Shown: piece by piece, positions 10,486-21,440 of the stretch | Numbering within the stretch: position 1 is the stretch's first letter | Layout: every line of letters begins with the position of its first letter | Origin: Ryuthela nishihirai | Taxonomy: Eukaryota > Arthropoda > Arachnida > Araneae > Heptathelidae | Direction: 5' to 3' | Assembly: GCA_038380435.1 (NCBI GenBank) | Contig: JAWZYU010000028.1 | Span: 44,203,095-44,267,094, forward strand | Length of the DNA stretch: 64,000 bases | The notes under the pieces: model-generated | Seen by the model: only the letters and a program-made list of their open reading frames with translations | Databases searched by the model: none | Told to the model about the DNA's origin: nothing | Made by a program: the position numbers and the translations under genes

Positions 10486-10869
10486 TTGGGTTGTTTTACC
10501 TCTGAGCGGCACTTTTTTGCACACCATGGGCTAAATGGCCAGGTCACATGGACCCCGATGGCTGAGAGAAGGTTAGGCGAGGGGACCCATTGGAACAGCT
10601 GTTGGGAGACAGATGGTAGCCTCCCGTCAAGGCCATCCAGCGGGTTCTTTAACGTGCACATGGTATGGCTCTCCTACACACGGGGCCACGGGTTAACGCC
10701 CCATCCGACGGACGGTGGCCTTTCCAAACCCATCGGTGTCCCCTACTGACCGTGGGCAGGGCGGGGAATTTTGCGGAGATAAATCTCAACGCTGACCCAG
10801 CTGGGACTCGAACCTGGGAACTACAGATTACGAGCCTGGCGCGCTACCGACTGAGCCACCCCCGCCCCA
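10486..10869 (-). mobile_element. SINE-A, full length
   Basis: Perfect 12-bp target-site duplication TGACGAAGAGAG at 10474-10485 and 10870-10881. The termini are therefore exact: the head begins at 10869 (minus strand) and the tail ends at 10486. Confidence 0.96.
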
Positions 10870-10881
10870 TGACGAAGAGAG

Positions 10882-12235
10882 GAATAACGTAAACAAAAGA
10901 GGACGAGCATCGCCAAAAAAGAAAAATAACAAAGGTAGGTGTGTGCCTGAACAAAAAAAAAGGGGGGGGGGAATAAAGACGAAGAAAGGTGAAGGCAAAA
11001 AAAAGTAAGACAAAAGAGTGACAGAAAGAGCAATAACAATAAAAATATATGCACAGGGAGAGAGAAAAAAAAATCTGAAAACAAAAGTGGAGATTTCAGA
11101 GTTGAAGTATGCTGTGAATCAGGTGAAATAGAGATTCTGAAATCCCCACTCCTCGAGTTGGAGTAGAAGAGAGGAAAGAAAAAAAAAAGTATCCCCCTCC
11201 TTGAAAAAAAAAAAGAACCGAATGAGAGAGACAAAGAGCAGGGAAAAATGCTTAACAAGAAAAACTGCCAATCTCGGGTGATTCAGTCTGTCGTGGACGG
11301 CAGAGACAGTGGCTCGAAGAGATCCATCGGCTTGACGTTTATGGAAGAAGAGGGATCAGGTAGCCATTTAAGCGCAAGTCTCGGCCTGGGCTCCTTGTCT
11401 GCAGATGGAAAGGCGATGGCTCTTTCGAGAACGATCGGCGGCCATTTACAGGGATGTGTTAGTGTGATGTGTGACTCCTGCTCTACTAGCAATGGAGCTT
11501 AGGAGCAAGAGTGTGTGTGTGTTGGTTCCTCTCGAGTCTCGCCCCACCCGCGCTTTTCTTTCTTTCTTTCCTTCATACGTCTTTTCCCTCTATCTCTCCC
11601 AAATGCAAGCCTGAGTTCCAAACTCTTTCACCCCTTTCTTTGGCTGGTGTTTGATTGGAGCTCAGCTTTCTCAGAGAAGAGCCTGATTTTTCCCAGTTGC
11701 GTTCATCACTTTTATTTCTTCTTCTTTTGATTCTTCGCTCTCTTTGTTTCGCTGTGGATGCCAGGTCTCATCTCATCTTTATATCAATTCCTTTCCATTT
11801 TCCTGCTACCAACCCTCAGCTTGTTCTGAGGAGGTGGAGCTATCGTTTGTTTTGCTTTACTTGATAACGGCCGTGGAGGAGGAAGAGGAGGAGGAGGCAG
11901 AGCAGAAGTGAGGAAAGAGATGGGGAGAAGACGGTTGCCTGGTGATGGTTGTAGGGATTGTGGTGGAAGGGATAAACCTTTTACGGCATCTCAAGATTTA
12001 CGACGAAATGCAAATTTGATTCCGGGGTGGGATTTCCATGTTTCGCCGTCATTCTGGAGAAAAGGTTGGTAAAGATGAAAAAAAAGTGTGGATGTTGATC
12101 TCCGTATAGAGATGTACGTGTTCACGATTTTGAATCTTTTTTAAGGCAAGTGTTGCTTTAATGTTGTCATATTTGAATTCGTTTTCAAGTCGTTTCTGCA
12201 CGACAATATCAAAGCTGACGTGTGACCCGTAAGTC
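10882..12235. other. purine-rich flank then CpG-bearing low-repeat segment
   Basis: 10900-11240 is A/G-rich on the plus strand. 11240-11950 is free of the window's repeats, less AT-rich and contains CpGs and a GGAGGA run (11875-11900). Frames of 84 aa (+, 11248-11502) and 69 aa (-, 11283-11492) overlap here with no domain I recognise. This could be a 5' exon or promoter of a gene, but nothing proves it. Confidence 0.35.
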
Positions 12236-12432
12236 AGGTTGGTTTACTTCTGAGTGGCACTTTTTATACACACACTGGGCTCATTTGCGAGGCTACAAGG
12301 ACTCCACAGGCTTAGAGAGAATACTGAGGAAGGGAACCCTACGGACTGCTGTTATGAGACAGACAGAAATCTCCCTTCAAGGAGTTGTTTAACCAGTTCT
12401 TTAACACGTGCAGACTATGGCTTTCCATCACT
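12236..12432 (-). mobile_element. SINE-A, old 3' remnant
   Basis: Tail and body only, diverged: TTTACTTCTGAGTGGCACTT at the left and GTTCTTTAACACGTGCAG near the right. Confidence 0.75.
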
Positions 12433-13057
12433 CTAATATTTATTTCGTTCTATTAAAGCCACTTTTGATGATTCTATGTTATTGCCTGGACTTAATTAAG
12501 CGAAAGGCCTATCAGGTCCGACTTCTGGGCCTTCTAGGCTGGAACTTAATCGAGCCCAGGCCATTACCTAACAAAGATTAAAATTAGACTAGGCCTTAAC
12601 AAATGAAGGAATAGAAGGGAAGGCTTAGCTGTTAGGGCCTATCACGTTTTAAATAAAAATTAATGATTTTACCAATTCACGAAACTTTGGAATTAGTACT
12701 AATGAAATAAATTTAAGATGTCTTGTTACCCCAACAGGGCTATTACTAAATGGGACCACCCACCAAATTTGGGACCAATCGCTCAAGTAGTCGCGGAACC
12801 ACGGGGAAATTTCAAATTTCTGCCACTGATGACATCACACATGTCCTCATCCCGTTCGTCCGCCCATCCGCACGCCCGGAATTATGGTTATTATATAATA
12901 TGCATTTATATATTTAAGCCACTATTTTTGCTGTTAAGCATTCTGATAATACTGGTTATAAGGGAAAAATTGTTTTGAGCCTGGACGGATCCGAACCCAG
13001 GACCTACTGATAACATGGGTCGTGAGTTCGGGTCTCATGTTATGTTTATGCAATTGA
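12433..13057. other. unassigned; local inverted motifs and a B-box-like fragment
   Basis: 12485-12650 has several AGGCCTA/TAGGCCT-like words in both orientations, suggesting an old foldback element. 12985-13040 contains GATCCGAACCCAGG, an inverted B-box-like motif, possibly the relic of another tRNA-derived repeat. No gene is evident. Confidence 0.35.
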
Positions 13058-13115
13058 GTTCTTTTACCTCTTGGAGCAGGTTTGTCCACGCTAGGGGTTG
13101 ATGGCTAAGTCACAA
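13058..13115 (-). mobile_element. SINE-A, short 3' relic
   Basis: Diverged tail: TTTTACCTCTTGGAGCAG and TGGCTAAGTCACAAGGACCC. Confidence 0.55.
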
Positions 13116-13175
13116 GGACCCAAGACTGAAACTTGGGGTGGTGAAAGCATTTCACTGTTAGAGTTTTTTTTTTCT

Positions 13176-13560
13176 GGGGCGGGGGTGGCTCAGTCGGTAG
13201 CGCGCCAAGCTCGTAATCTGTAGTTCCCAGGTTCGAGTCCCAGCTGGGTCAGCGTTGAGATTTATCTCCGCAAAATTCCCCGCCCTGCCCACGGTCAGTA
13301 GGGGACACCGATGGGCTTGGAAAGGCCGCCGTCCGTCGGATGGGACGTTAAGCCGTGGCCCCGTGTGCGTCAGAGCCATACCTTGTGCACGTTAAAGAAC
13401 ACGCTGGATGGCCTTGACGGGAGACTACCATCTGTCTCCCAACAGCTGTTCCAGTGGGTCCCCTCACCCAACCTTCTCTCAGCCTTCGGGGTCCTTGTGA
13501 CCTGGTCATTTAACCCAAGGTGTGCAAAAAAGTGCCTCTCAGAGGTAAAAAACAACCCAA
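13176..13560 (+). mobile_element. SINE-A, full length
   Basis: Near-consensus copy from GGGGCGGGGGTGGCTCAGTC to AACAACCCAA. T-rich flanks (GTTTTTTTTTTCT on the left, GTTTTTTTCT on the right) suggest a target-site duplication, though it is of low complexity. Confidence 0.93.
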
Positions 13561-13798
13561 CGTTTTTTTCTACATTTTGTTATGAGCATGATGTTTATGT
13601 ACAAATCCAGAAGAGAGAGAAATAAATTTTTTTTGGATATAAAAAAAGAGAAATGGATGCTCCTACGAAAAAGGTGATTGCAAGATTTTATGTAATAAAG
13701 TATCACAGGAGAAGAAACTCTTGAAATAATTAGCTGAAAAAAATCGATTACCCTGAGTGAGTTTGAATCCCATTTAGTGCAACGAATTATTTCACGAT

Positions 13799-13822
13799 TT
13801 GGAAAGGCCGCCGTCCGTCGGA
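13799..13822 (+). mobile_element. SINE-A body fragment at array edge
   Basis: 24 bp (TGGAAAGGCCGCCGTCCGTC and the following GGAT) are identical to the SINE-A body. The fragment joins directly to the first unit of the 33-bp array. Confidence 0.7.
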
Positions 13823-14356
13823 TTAAAAGAAGCATTTAACTTTAAAAGAAGCTCTTTAAAAGAAGCATTTAACTTTAAAAGAAGCTCTTTAAAAGAAGCA
13901 TTTAACTTTAAAAGAAGCTCTTTAAAAGAAGCATTTAACTTTAAAAGAAGCTCTTTAAAAGAAGCATTTAACTTTAAAAGAAGCTCTTTAAAAGAAGCAT
14001 TTAACTTTAAAAGAAGCTCTTTAAAAGAAGCATTTAACTTTAAAAGAAGCTCTTTAAAAGAAGCATTTAATTTTAAAAGAAGCTCTTTAAAAGAAGCATT
14101 TAACTTTAAAAGAAGCTCTTTAAAAGAAGCATTTAACTTTAAAAGAAGCTCTTTAAAAGAAGCATTTAACTTTAAAAGAAGCTCTTTAAAAGAAGCATTT
14201 AACTTTAAAAGAAGCTCTTTAAAAGAAGCATTTAACTTTAAAAGAAGCTCTTTAAAAGAAGCATTTAACTTTAAAAGAAGCTCTTTAAAAGAAGCATTTA
14301 ACTTTAAAAGAAGCATTTAACTTTAAAAGAAGCTCTTTAAAAGAAGCATTTAACTC
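13823..14356. repeat. 33-bp minisatellite, about 16 copies
   Basis: The unit reads AAAAGAAGCATTTAACTTT then AAAAGAAGCTCTTT. AAAAGAAGC recurs twice per unit, so the unit itself is an old half-duplication. Copies are almost identical (one C-to-T change near 14070); the last full period is shortened. The length is a multiple of three with no stops, so both strands are open (173-174 aa), which is an artefact of the repeat. Confidence 0.95.
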
Positions 14357-14424
14357 GTATATTCATCAGAAATATTGAGACCGCTAACTATAAAATTAAT
14401 ACTATTATTTTGTCCACTGGGGTA

Positions 14425-14546
14425 GGGCTTATCTCAGTCGGTATCTCTCCACACTCGCATTCTGCAGTTCCCAGGGTCGAGTCTCAGCATGTGTTGAGAT
14501 TTTTGTCAGCTAAATCTCCCCACCCTGCCATTGGTCAGAAGGGGAT
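14425..14546 (+). mobile_element. SINE-A, old copy, 5' half split by a nested SINE
   Basis: Diverged head and early body (TATCTCAGTCGGTATCTC, CAGGGTCGAGTCTCAG). Interrupted at 14546 and continued at 14937-15170. Confidence 0.88.
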
Positions 14547-14936
14547 TTGGGTTGGGTTGTTTTACCTCTGAGCGGCACTTTTTTGCACACTATGGGCTAA
14601 ATGGCCAGGTCACAAGGATCCCAAAGGCTCAGAGAATGTTGGGGGAGGGGACCCACTGGAACAGCTGTTGGGAGACAGATGGTAGCCTCCCGTCAAGGCC
14701 ATCCAGCGTGTTCTTTAACGTGCACAGGGTATTGCTCTCTCACACACGGGGCCACGGCTTAACGTCCCATCCGACGGACGGCGGCCTTTCCAAGCCCATC
14801 GGTGTCCCCTACTGACCGTGGGCAGGGCGGGGAGTTTTACGGAGATAAATCTCAACGCTGACCCAGCTGGGACTCGAACCTTGGAACTATAGATTACGAG
14901 CCTGGCGCGCTACCGACTGAGCCACCCCCGCCCCAA
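14547..14936 (-). mobile_element. SINE-A, full length, nested
   Basis: Inserted in antisense into the older copy. The 12-bp duplication TCAGAAGGGGAT (14535-14546 and 14937-14948) belongs to the body of the host SINE, so the order of events is certain. Confidence 0.97.
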
Positions 14937-15170
14937 TCAGAAGGGGATCACCGATATGCTGGACAAGGCCACCGTCCATCGTAAAGCCGTGTGCAGGAGA
15001 GTCATGCTCTGTGCATGTGAAAGAACACGCCTGTTGGACTTGATGGCAGACTCCCATCTGCCTTCTAACAATGTTCAGTGACTTCTCTATCCCCAACTTT
15101 CTGTCAATTCTTGGGGTCCTCGTGACCTGGCCATTTATCCCATTTCGTGTCAGAAGTAAAACAATACAAC
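14937..15170 (+). mobile_element. SINE-A, old copy, 3' half
   Basis: Continuation of the split copy, from GGGGATCACCGATATGCTGG to AAAACAATACAACTC. Confidence 0.88.
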
Positions 15171-15203
15171 TCTGTCTACTTTTAAACTCCTAAAACATTT
15201 CTC

Positions 15204-15516
15204 CGCCATGCCCACGGTCAGTAGGGGACACCGATGGGCTTGGAAAGGCCGCCGTCCGTCGGATGGCACGTTAAGCTGTGGCTCCGTGTGCGGGAGAGCC
15301 ATATTCTGTGCACGTTAAAGAACACGCTGGATGGCCTTGACGGGAGGCTACCATCTGTCTCCCAACAGTGGTCCCCTCCCACAACATTCTCTGTTCTTCT
15401 GTTCCAGTGGGTTCCCTCCCCCAACCTTCTCTGAGCCTTCGGGGTCCATGTGACCTGGCCATTTAGCCCATGGTGTGCAAAAAAGTGCCGCTCAGAGGTA
15501 AAACAACCCAACCCAA
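15204..15516 (+). mobile_element. SINE-A, 5'-truncated with internal duplication
   Basis: Perfect 15-bp duplication CCTAAAACATTTCTC at 15189-15203 and 15517-15531. A partial repeat of about 35 bp of the body (GTGGTCCCCTCCCACAACAT, 15368-15400) precedes the normal GTGGGTTCCCTCCCCCAACC. Confidence 0.95.
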
Positions 15517-15531
15517 CCTAAAACATTTCTC

Positions 15532-15907
15532 ATTGAGAAAGTTGCATTAATAAGAACAACTGAAAAGAATTCAGACGATATTCCATGCCCATCTCCAAAA
15601 TGCAAGATCATTTATAAGAAAAAAAAAATCTAATAATTATCACATGTCGCAGACTTTTTTTTTTCACTAGGAGTATAAATGATCTTTCATATACGTCATT
15701 TGAATTCGTTAACTCAAAGTAGATGAAACTTTTTATGTTGTTTTACGAATTAAAGGAATTTTCAATGTTTCGCATCAATTTGTTAAGGACGATGAATCCG
15801 ATGATAAGAGAAAAAAAATATTTTTTCACACTTTTTTTTTGGAAAGTTCTCTGAAAATTATCAGCATGTTTCATATGTTTCGCATGTGGTTGATCTATAA
15901 ATTAAAG
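15532..15907. other. no recognised feature
   Basis: AT-rich sequence with homopolymer runs and no gene or repeat that I can identify. Confidence 0.4.
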
Positions 15908-16087
15908 GGCCGGGGGTGGCTCAGTCTGTAGCGCGCCAGGCTTGTAATCTGCAGTTCCTAGGTTCGAGTCCTTCCAACGTTGAGATATTTCTCTGCAAAA
16001 CTTCCCTTTTTCCCGTCGTTCAGTAGGGGAATCGATGGGCTTGGAAAGGCCGTCGAATGGGGCGTGTTAAGCCGTGACCCGTGTGCA
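15908..16087 (+). mobile_element. SINE-A, older copy, 5' part split by a nested SINE
   Basis: Head (GGGTGGCTCAGTCTGTAGCG) and first part of the body. The matching 3' part resumes at 16464. Confidence 0.88.
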
Positions 16088-16463
16088 GGTGACCCGTGCG
16101 CCAGGCTCGTAATCTGTAGTTCCCAGCTTCGAGTCCCAGCTGGGTCAGCGTTGAGATTTGTCTCCGCAAATATTCCCCACCCTGCCCACGGTCAGTAGGA
16201 GACACCGATGGGCTTGGAAAGGCCGCCGTCCGTCGGATGGGACGTTAAGCCGTGGCTCCGTGTGCGGGAGAGCCATACCCTGTGCACGTTAAAGAACACG
16301 CTGGATGGCCTTGACGGGAGGCTACCATCTGTCTCCCAACAGCTGTTCCACTGGGTCCCCTCTCCCAACCTTCTCTGAGCCTTCGGGGTCCATGTGACCT
16401 GGCCATTTAGCCCATGGTGTGCAAAAAAGTTCCGCTCAGAGGTAAAAACAACAACATCAACAA
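16088..16463 (+). mobile_element. SINE-A, nested in the same orientation
   Basis: Bounded by the perfect 15-bp duplication CGTGACCCGTGTGCA (16073-16087 and 16464-16478), which is host SINE sequence. The copy lacks the first part of the head, starting near GTGCGCCAGGCTCGT. Its tail is an AAC-type repeat (AACAACAACATCAACAA) rather than AACCC. Confidence 0.95.
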
Positions 16464-16625
16464 CGTGACCCGTGTGCACGTTAAAAATATGCTGGATGGA
16501 TTTTGACGGGAGGATACCATCTATCACCTAACTGCTGTCCAGTGGGTTCCCTTCCTCTAACCCTCTCTGAGCCCTCCGAGTCTTTGTGACCTGGCCATTG
16601 TGAAAAAAAATTGCCTCTCAGAGGC
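16464..16625 (+). mobile_element. SINE-A, older copy, 3' part
   Basis: Continuation of 15908-16087. Its end is altered: the last bases form a perfect inverted repeat, AAAATTGCCTCT / AGAGGCAATTTT (16608-16634), followed by two further TTTTTTGCCTCTCTAAATT units up to 16675. Confidence 0.85.
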
Positions 16626-16971
16626 AATTTTTTTGCCTCTCTAAATTAAAGATTTTTTGCCTCTCTAAATTTAAAGAGTTTAATCAATTTTGAAGTGATT
16701 GAAAAAAAAAAAAATCTGCAACAATTTTTTTTAGGTCATTTAAAAAATGGTTACATTTTTCGTTCCCATCTGTTAGACTGTAGACATTAAATTGTCTGTT
16801 TTTGTAGATCTCCTTTTCGGGTTGGATAGGTATCGATGAAATACCGCGATTCGCATTCGGAATCTCCAATAGTTTTAATAGCTCCCTATCATCATCATCC
16901 TCAAGCAGCCATGGGCTACGGAGGTCCAACCAGACCGCGCAGTTTAATTCTCCAAGCATATCTGTCCTGAG

Positions 16972-19473
16972 CTACATCTGCTGCATCCGGCTACTGTACA
17001 CCAATTCTAACAAGGTCCTGTTTGACATTGTCTGCCCATCGCATCCTAGGTCTATAATCGCCAATCTATAATTCGCCAATCTATAATTATCCATACGGGC
17101 AACATGGCCAAACCAGCGGAGTCTCTCTCTGCACAATATGCTGCTTAAAGGAGGTTGCAGACTCCTTTGCCTAACCTCATCATTAGTTACAAAGTTAAAC
17201 CACCTAATACCCAAGATACTGCGTAAGCATCTAGAATCAAAAGCATCTAGTTTCCTGTTATCTTGCTTACACAGCGTCCAAGTTTCACTACCATAACTAA
17301 CCCTAGAAAGAATCAAACTATTATACAGTCTAATTTTAGTCTTTAGGTGTATACGCCAATTTCTCCACAATCTCCATAGATTCTTAAAAGTCCCGGCAGA
17401 AATACCTATTCGTCTGTTAATCTCATGCCGCACATCACCAGTATCAGTTACGCAGCTCCCAAGATAATTAAACTGTGACACCTGCTCAAGACTGCAAACA
17501 TTCAGATTAACTGAATCACAACATGCCTGACCAATTTTCATCACTTTAGTTTTCTCTCTGTTTATAACCAAACCTACTCTACTACCAGTCTCATCAACAG
17601 CTCGAATGAAAGAGTTCATCTCATCAACATCATTTGCCAAAAGGGCTAAATCATCAGCATAATCTAAATCAGAAATTTTTGTATCTCCAGCCCATTTAAG
17701 GCCAAAAGCTTTCCCTTGAAGTGAATTTCGCATAACATAATCAATAACCAAGCTAAAGAGAAAAGGAGACAAAATGCACCCTTGTCGAACACCAGAAGTA
17801 ATGCTAAACCAATTGCTACAAGCCTTACCAACTCTCACACACGACTCAGTGTTATTATAGAGAGCTTTCATAATGTTAACTAACTTCTCTGGTATACCAT
17901 ATGATCTCACAATCAACCGCAAATTATGACGATCAACAGAGTCGAAAGCCTTTTTGAAATCAACAAAGCTAGCAACCAAAGGTTTCTGAAACTCTAAACA
18001 TTTCTCAAGAATCTGCCTAAGTGAAAATATCTGATCCACACATCCCCTACCACTTCTGAATCCACATTGCTCATCACGCAATTGCCTGTCAACCAGATTC
18101 TTAATTCTATTAAGCACAATCATGGAAAGAACTTTACCTGGAACGGAGAGTAGGCTGATACCCCTATAGTTATCACAAGAACTGCGATCACCTTTTTTGA
18201 AAATAGGGATAATAATAGCTCTGGTAAAATCTTTAGGAACCATGTCTTTATCATAAAAGTTATTCAAAATTTCAGTCATCCAAATGGTAACTGAAACATT
18301 CCCAGCTCTAAACATTTCCGTAGTAATTTCATCCACCCCTGGGGATTTATGAAGTTTAAGTTTAGAAATAGCCAAACTAACTTCAGATTGTGTTATAGGG
18401 CCAACATTAAAGCCAACAATGCATCTATCATCATTGCAAACAATGGGAGTAGAACTAACCACATTGTTTAGAACATCACTGAAATGCTCAGCCCACCTAG
18501 CCATGACAGAATCCTCACCTTCTATAACCTTGCCTTGTTTATCCTTCAATCCCTGTATACCTGTTCGTTTTCTACCACACAAAACATTAACTATCTGGTA
18601 CAGCTCTCTGCTGTTGTGCTGTCTAACTGCTTCCTCAGCTTTGTCAGCAAGGCCATCAAGCCAAAGATTCTTATCAGTAGCTAACTGACCCTTTACACGT
18701 TTATTAAGTTCTTTGTAATGCTTTCTATTAGGACTAGTGTGGTATTGATTAAGGACATTCCTGCAGTTCTTTCTTTCTGAAATAAGCTCAAGTGCCTTAT
18801 CACTTAAATAATTCTGCCTCCTCTGCTCCTTTTTCCCTAAAAGAGTACTGTTAGTTTCCAAAAAAGCCTGTTTAAAATGGCCCCATTCTTCCTCAACTTC
18901 AGTAGTAAGCAAACCATGACTGTCATAATGACTAAGTAACCTATCATGGTAAGCTTTAGCTATAACTGGGTCTTTCAGAGCTTCAGTATTAAAGGTAAAT
19001 TTTTTAACCCTAGCACAACACTTTTTAAGTTTAAGTTGCAAGACACTTTTAACAAGGTAATGGTCAGATCCAATTTCAGCCCCCCTATATGCCCTGGTAT
19101 TTCTAACAGAACTAGCCCATTTGCTGTTAATTAATATATAATCAATCATATTCTTATGCAGCCCATCAGGTGAAACCCATGTGTGTTTATGTATGTCGCG
19201 GTGTTTGTAATATGTGTTAGTTATTCTGAAACCATTTAGTTTACTTACGTGTAGGAGACGTTGCCCATTGCCATTGCAGCTACCAATACCAAAAGGGCCT
19301 ATCACCCCTCCCCAAAGGTCAGAGTCAGTACCAACTTTGGCATTGAAGTCACCAAGAACAAGGGTAATATCTCCTTTCTTGACAGAATTCAAAATATCCT
19401 GAAGTTGTCTGTAAAACCAATCCTTCTCATCCTCATCCGAATCCTCAGTGGGGGCATTAGCAGCAGATAACAT
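16972..19473 (-). pseudogene. LINE endonuclease (C-terminal part) and reverse transcriptase
   Basis: An 833-codon frame. Residues 36-150 hold the later motifs of an AP-type endonuclease: GDFNAKVG (41-48), TWVSPDG (98-104), DYIL (111-114) and SDH (136-138). The reverse transcriptase covers about 375-660: FKKGDRSSCDNYRGISLLS (425-443), VDFKKAFDS with catalytic D505, GVRQGCILSP (561-570) and YADD (605-608). The thumb region and LRWFGHVARM follow. The first in-frame Met lies inside the endonuclease, so this is not the true start. Near 17060-17090 a tandem duplication with loss of sequence (YRLANYRLA) throws the last ~30 residues out of frame compared with copy 2. Catalytic residues are intact, but the gene as a whole is broken. 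Confidence 0.92.
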
Positions 19474-19972
19474 TCAAGTCTTTAATGCTTGTCTGAAATT
19501 TTGCTGTAGGAAACCTTTCATTAATGCACTCATATCCTAGAAGAGCATCACTAGCATGTCTGCTGAGACCCACGCCTTGGTGATGCTTTCCATCCTCCCT
19601 CCCTGTAAAGAGAAATTTAAAGTTATTTTTAAGTATCTTACCTTTACCTGTCCATCTGGTCTCTTGCAAGCCTAGAATATCTAGGTTATAGCGCTGGAAT
19701 TCCTGCATGAGGACATCAAGAGAATAATCTCTATGTAATGTCCTCACGTTCCACGTTCCTGCAGAGAGAAAATGATTAGTAGGATTTTTAAAGAAATTAG
19801 GTTTATTGAGATTGGTAGGGCCAACAATATCAAACAGCCCCCTGATCGCAGGCATGGAGCAAAGACCTGTTCCTCCTCTGCTAAAGGCTGAAGTCACCGA
19901 TGCTGGTAGGAACTTCAGGCACCACCTTTTCAAGTGGACTTTTTCAAGAACCATGTGGCTTGCCTGAGACAC
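19457..19972 (-). pseudogene. LINE endonuclease, N-terminal part
   Basis: A 171-codon frame with the first AP-endonuclease motifs: GTWNVRTL (72-79, Asn75) and LQETRW (102-107, Glu104). It stops within the domain, at a point where an extra base shifts the frame. The downstream frame overlaps it by 17 bp and carries the rest of the domain. Residues 1-70 resemble no domain I know; the start is uncertain. Confidence 0.88.
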
Positions 19973-20673
19973 ATTACTCCAGTTTAGGCTTGACTAGGCC
20001 CAACTAGCTAAGTAAGGTTCAGGTATCTGCGATGGCCTCTGATTAGGATTATCCACCAGCTGATATAAGGTATCCCATGCCTCTGTTCACTTAGGGCTGG
20101 CAACCCAGAAGCAAACAGAAAACACAGCAGCAGATTCTCCCTCAACAGAGGCCCACCAGTGCAGCAAGTCCAGGATCCATAATCAAACTCAAATCCAAAA
20201 ACAAGTTCAGTTTAGTAGGTGTAAATGGTCAGCACCAGGACCCTGTGAAGTTGACCACTCCTCAGCAGTGTGGAAAAAAAAAGAAAAAAGTGGCCATAGA
20301 TGACCAGATCCGTAGGCCATATTGAACTGGCAGCCCTCCCCTTCCGTTCCCTTCCAAAAGAGAATATCTCTTTTGAAAGGTACTAACGGCCTGCACCACG
20401 AGAAGGCGGGGTCGGACATTAGGTGCTAGACCTGGCCGGTTCTGTGCATCATCACTGGGGATTGGTACACAGCTCTCCTTCCAGTTTACGCCTAGCTACC
20501 ATTTACAAACCTAGCTCCCTATAAGTATGTAAAATTTTTTTAAAGTGCAAAACTTTTAACGATTATTGCAAACAATCAATTTACGGTAGAAACATGAAAT
20601 ACTGATGAGAGAGTGTGATGGTCTAGTTCATATTGACCCTAACCATTTAACCCCTTTACCTCCAAGGGTTGGT

Positions 20674-20910
20674 TGGGTTGGGTTATTTTACCTCTGAGCG
20701 CACTTTTTTACACACCATGGGCTAAATGGCCAGGTCACATGGACCCCGAAGGCTCAGAGAAGGTTGGGGGAGGGGACCCACTGGAACAGCTGTTGGTATA
20801 CAGGTGGTAGCCTTCCGTCAAGGCCACCCAGCGTGTTCTTTAACGTGCACAGGGTATGGCTCTCCCGCACACGGCCACGGCTTAACGTCCCATCCGACGG
20901 ACGGCGGTCT
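20674..20910 (-). mobile_element. SINE-A, 5'-truncated
   Basis: Only the tail and distal body are present, up to CGGACGGCGGTCT. Flanks CCAAGGGTTGGT (20662-20673) and CCAGGGGTTGGT (20911-20922) are a 12-bp target-site duplication with one change. Confidence 0.93.
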
Positions 20911-21131
20911 CCAGGGGTTGGTAAAAACCAATTTTTTTTTATTTAAAGATCTTAAAGGAAAATTATTTTTGCGTTACATAGATGCTAATGACTACTAATT
21001 ACTAGTCACATTTTTTAATCATTCATTAACTTTGATTTTCACTGATATAGGGCATTAAATCAGAAAATTAAAAAATTATTGTATTTGAACCCCCTCCCCC
21101 CAATAAAATCCTATATTCCTCAATATTATGA

Positions 21132-21440
21132 TACAGTCGCTCAAAAAAATATCCGAACACTATGATTGATTACAGAATTCAGAAAAAATATGTGGCAACG
21201 ATTTTTTTTAGAAATTAGTGATCTGGCAACCTTCGTGTCACGTGATTACAGAAGTCAGGAAAAATATCTGGAGCGTGTGCAGCAACTGTACACGCTCCAG
21301 TTACCGTTCACAGCAAACTGGAGCGTGTGCAGTTACTAATTCTTAAAAAAACCCACTGATTTCTAAAAAATCGTTGCCGGATATTTTGTCTGAATTCTGT
21401 AATCAACCATACAGTTCGGATATTTTTTTGAGCGACTGTA
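21132..21440. mobile_element. MITE-C, 309-bp copy
   Basis: Bounded by TACAGTCGCTC and GAGCGACTGTA. The arms extend over roughly 100 bp each side; the interior has inverted GGAGCGTGTGCAG motifs as in 4401-4682. No coding capacity. Confidence 0.88.

Larger units (their letters stand above)
16888..20515 (-). mobile_element. RTE-like LINE, nearly complete (copy 1)
   Basis: A non-LTR retrotransposon about 3.6 kb long. On the minus strand it has a leader of roughly 540 bp, an endonuclease-reverse transcriptase frame, and a short 3' end with GCTGCTTGAGGATGATGATG, a triplet-repeat tail rather than poly(A). No separate ORF1 is visible, which fits RTE-type elements. The 3' end is set by comparison with copy 2 at 61162; the 5' end is approximate, because copy 2 leaves the window there. 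The leader contains the palindrome CAAAAGAGAATATCTCTTTTG (20355-20375). Jockey- or CR1-type placement cannot be excluded without a phylogeny. Confidence 0.9.

Noticed and set aside
10821..11258. 145-residue minus-strand frame rich in Phe, Ser and Leu
   Set aside because: Translation of an A/G-rich strand read in reverse; the composition explains the apparent hydrophobicity.
13792..14320. Long open frames on both strands (173-174 aa) with an 11-residue period
   Set aside because: Direct consequence of a 33-bp unit without stops; low complexity, and both strands are equally open.
18419..18688. Plus-strand frames within the LINE
   Set aside because: Antisense shadows of the reverse-transcriptase frame.
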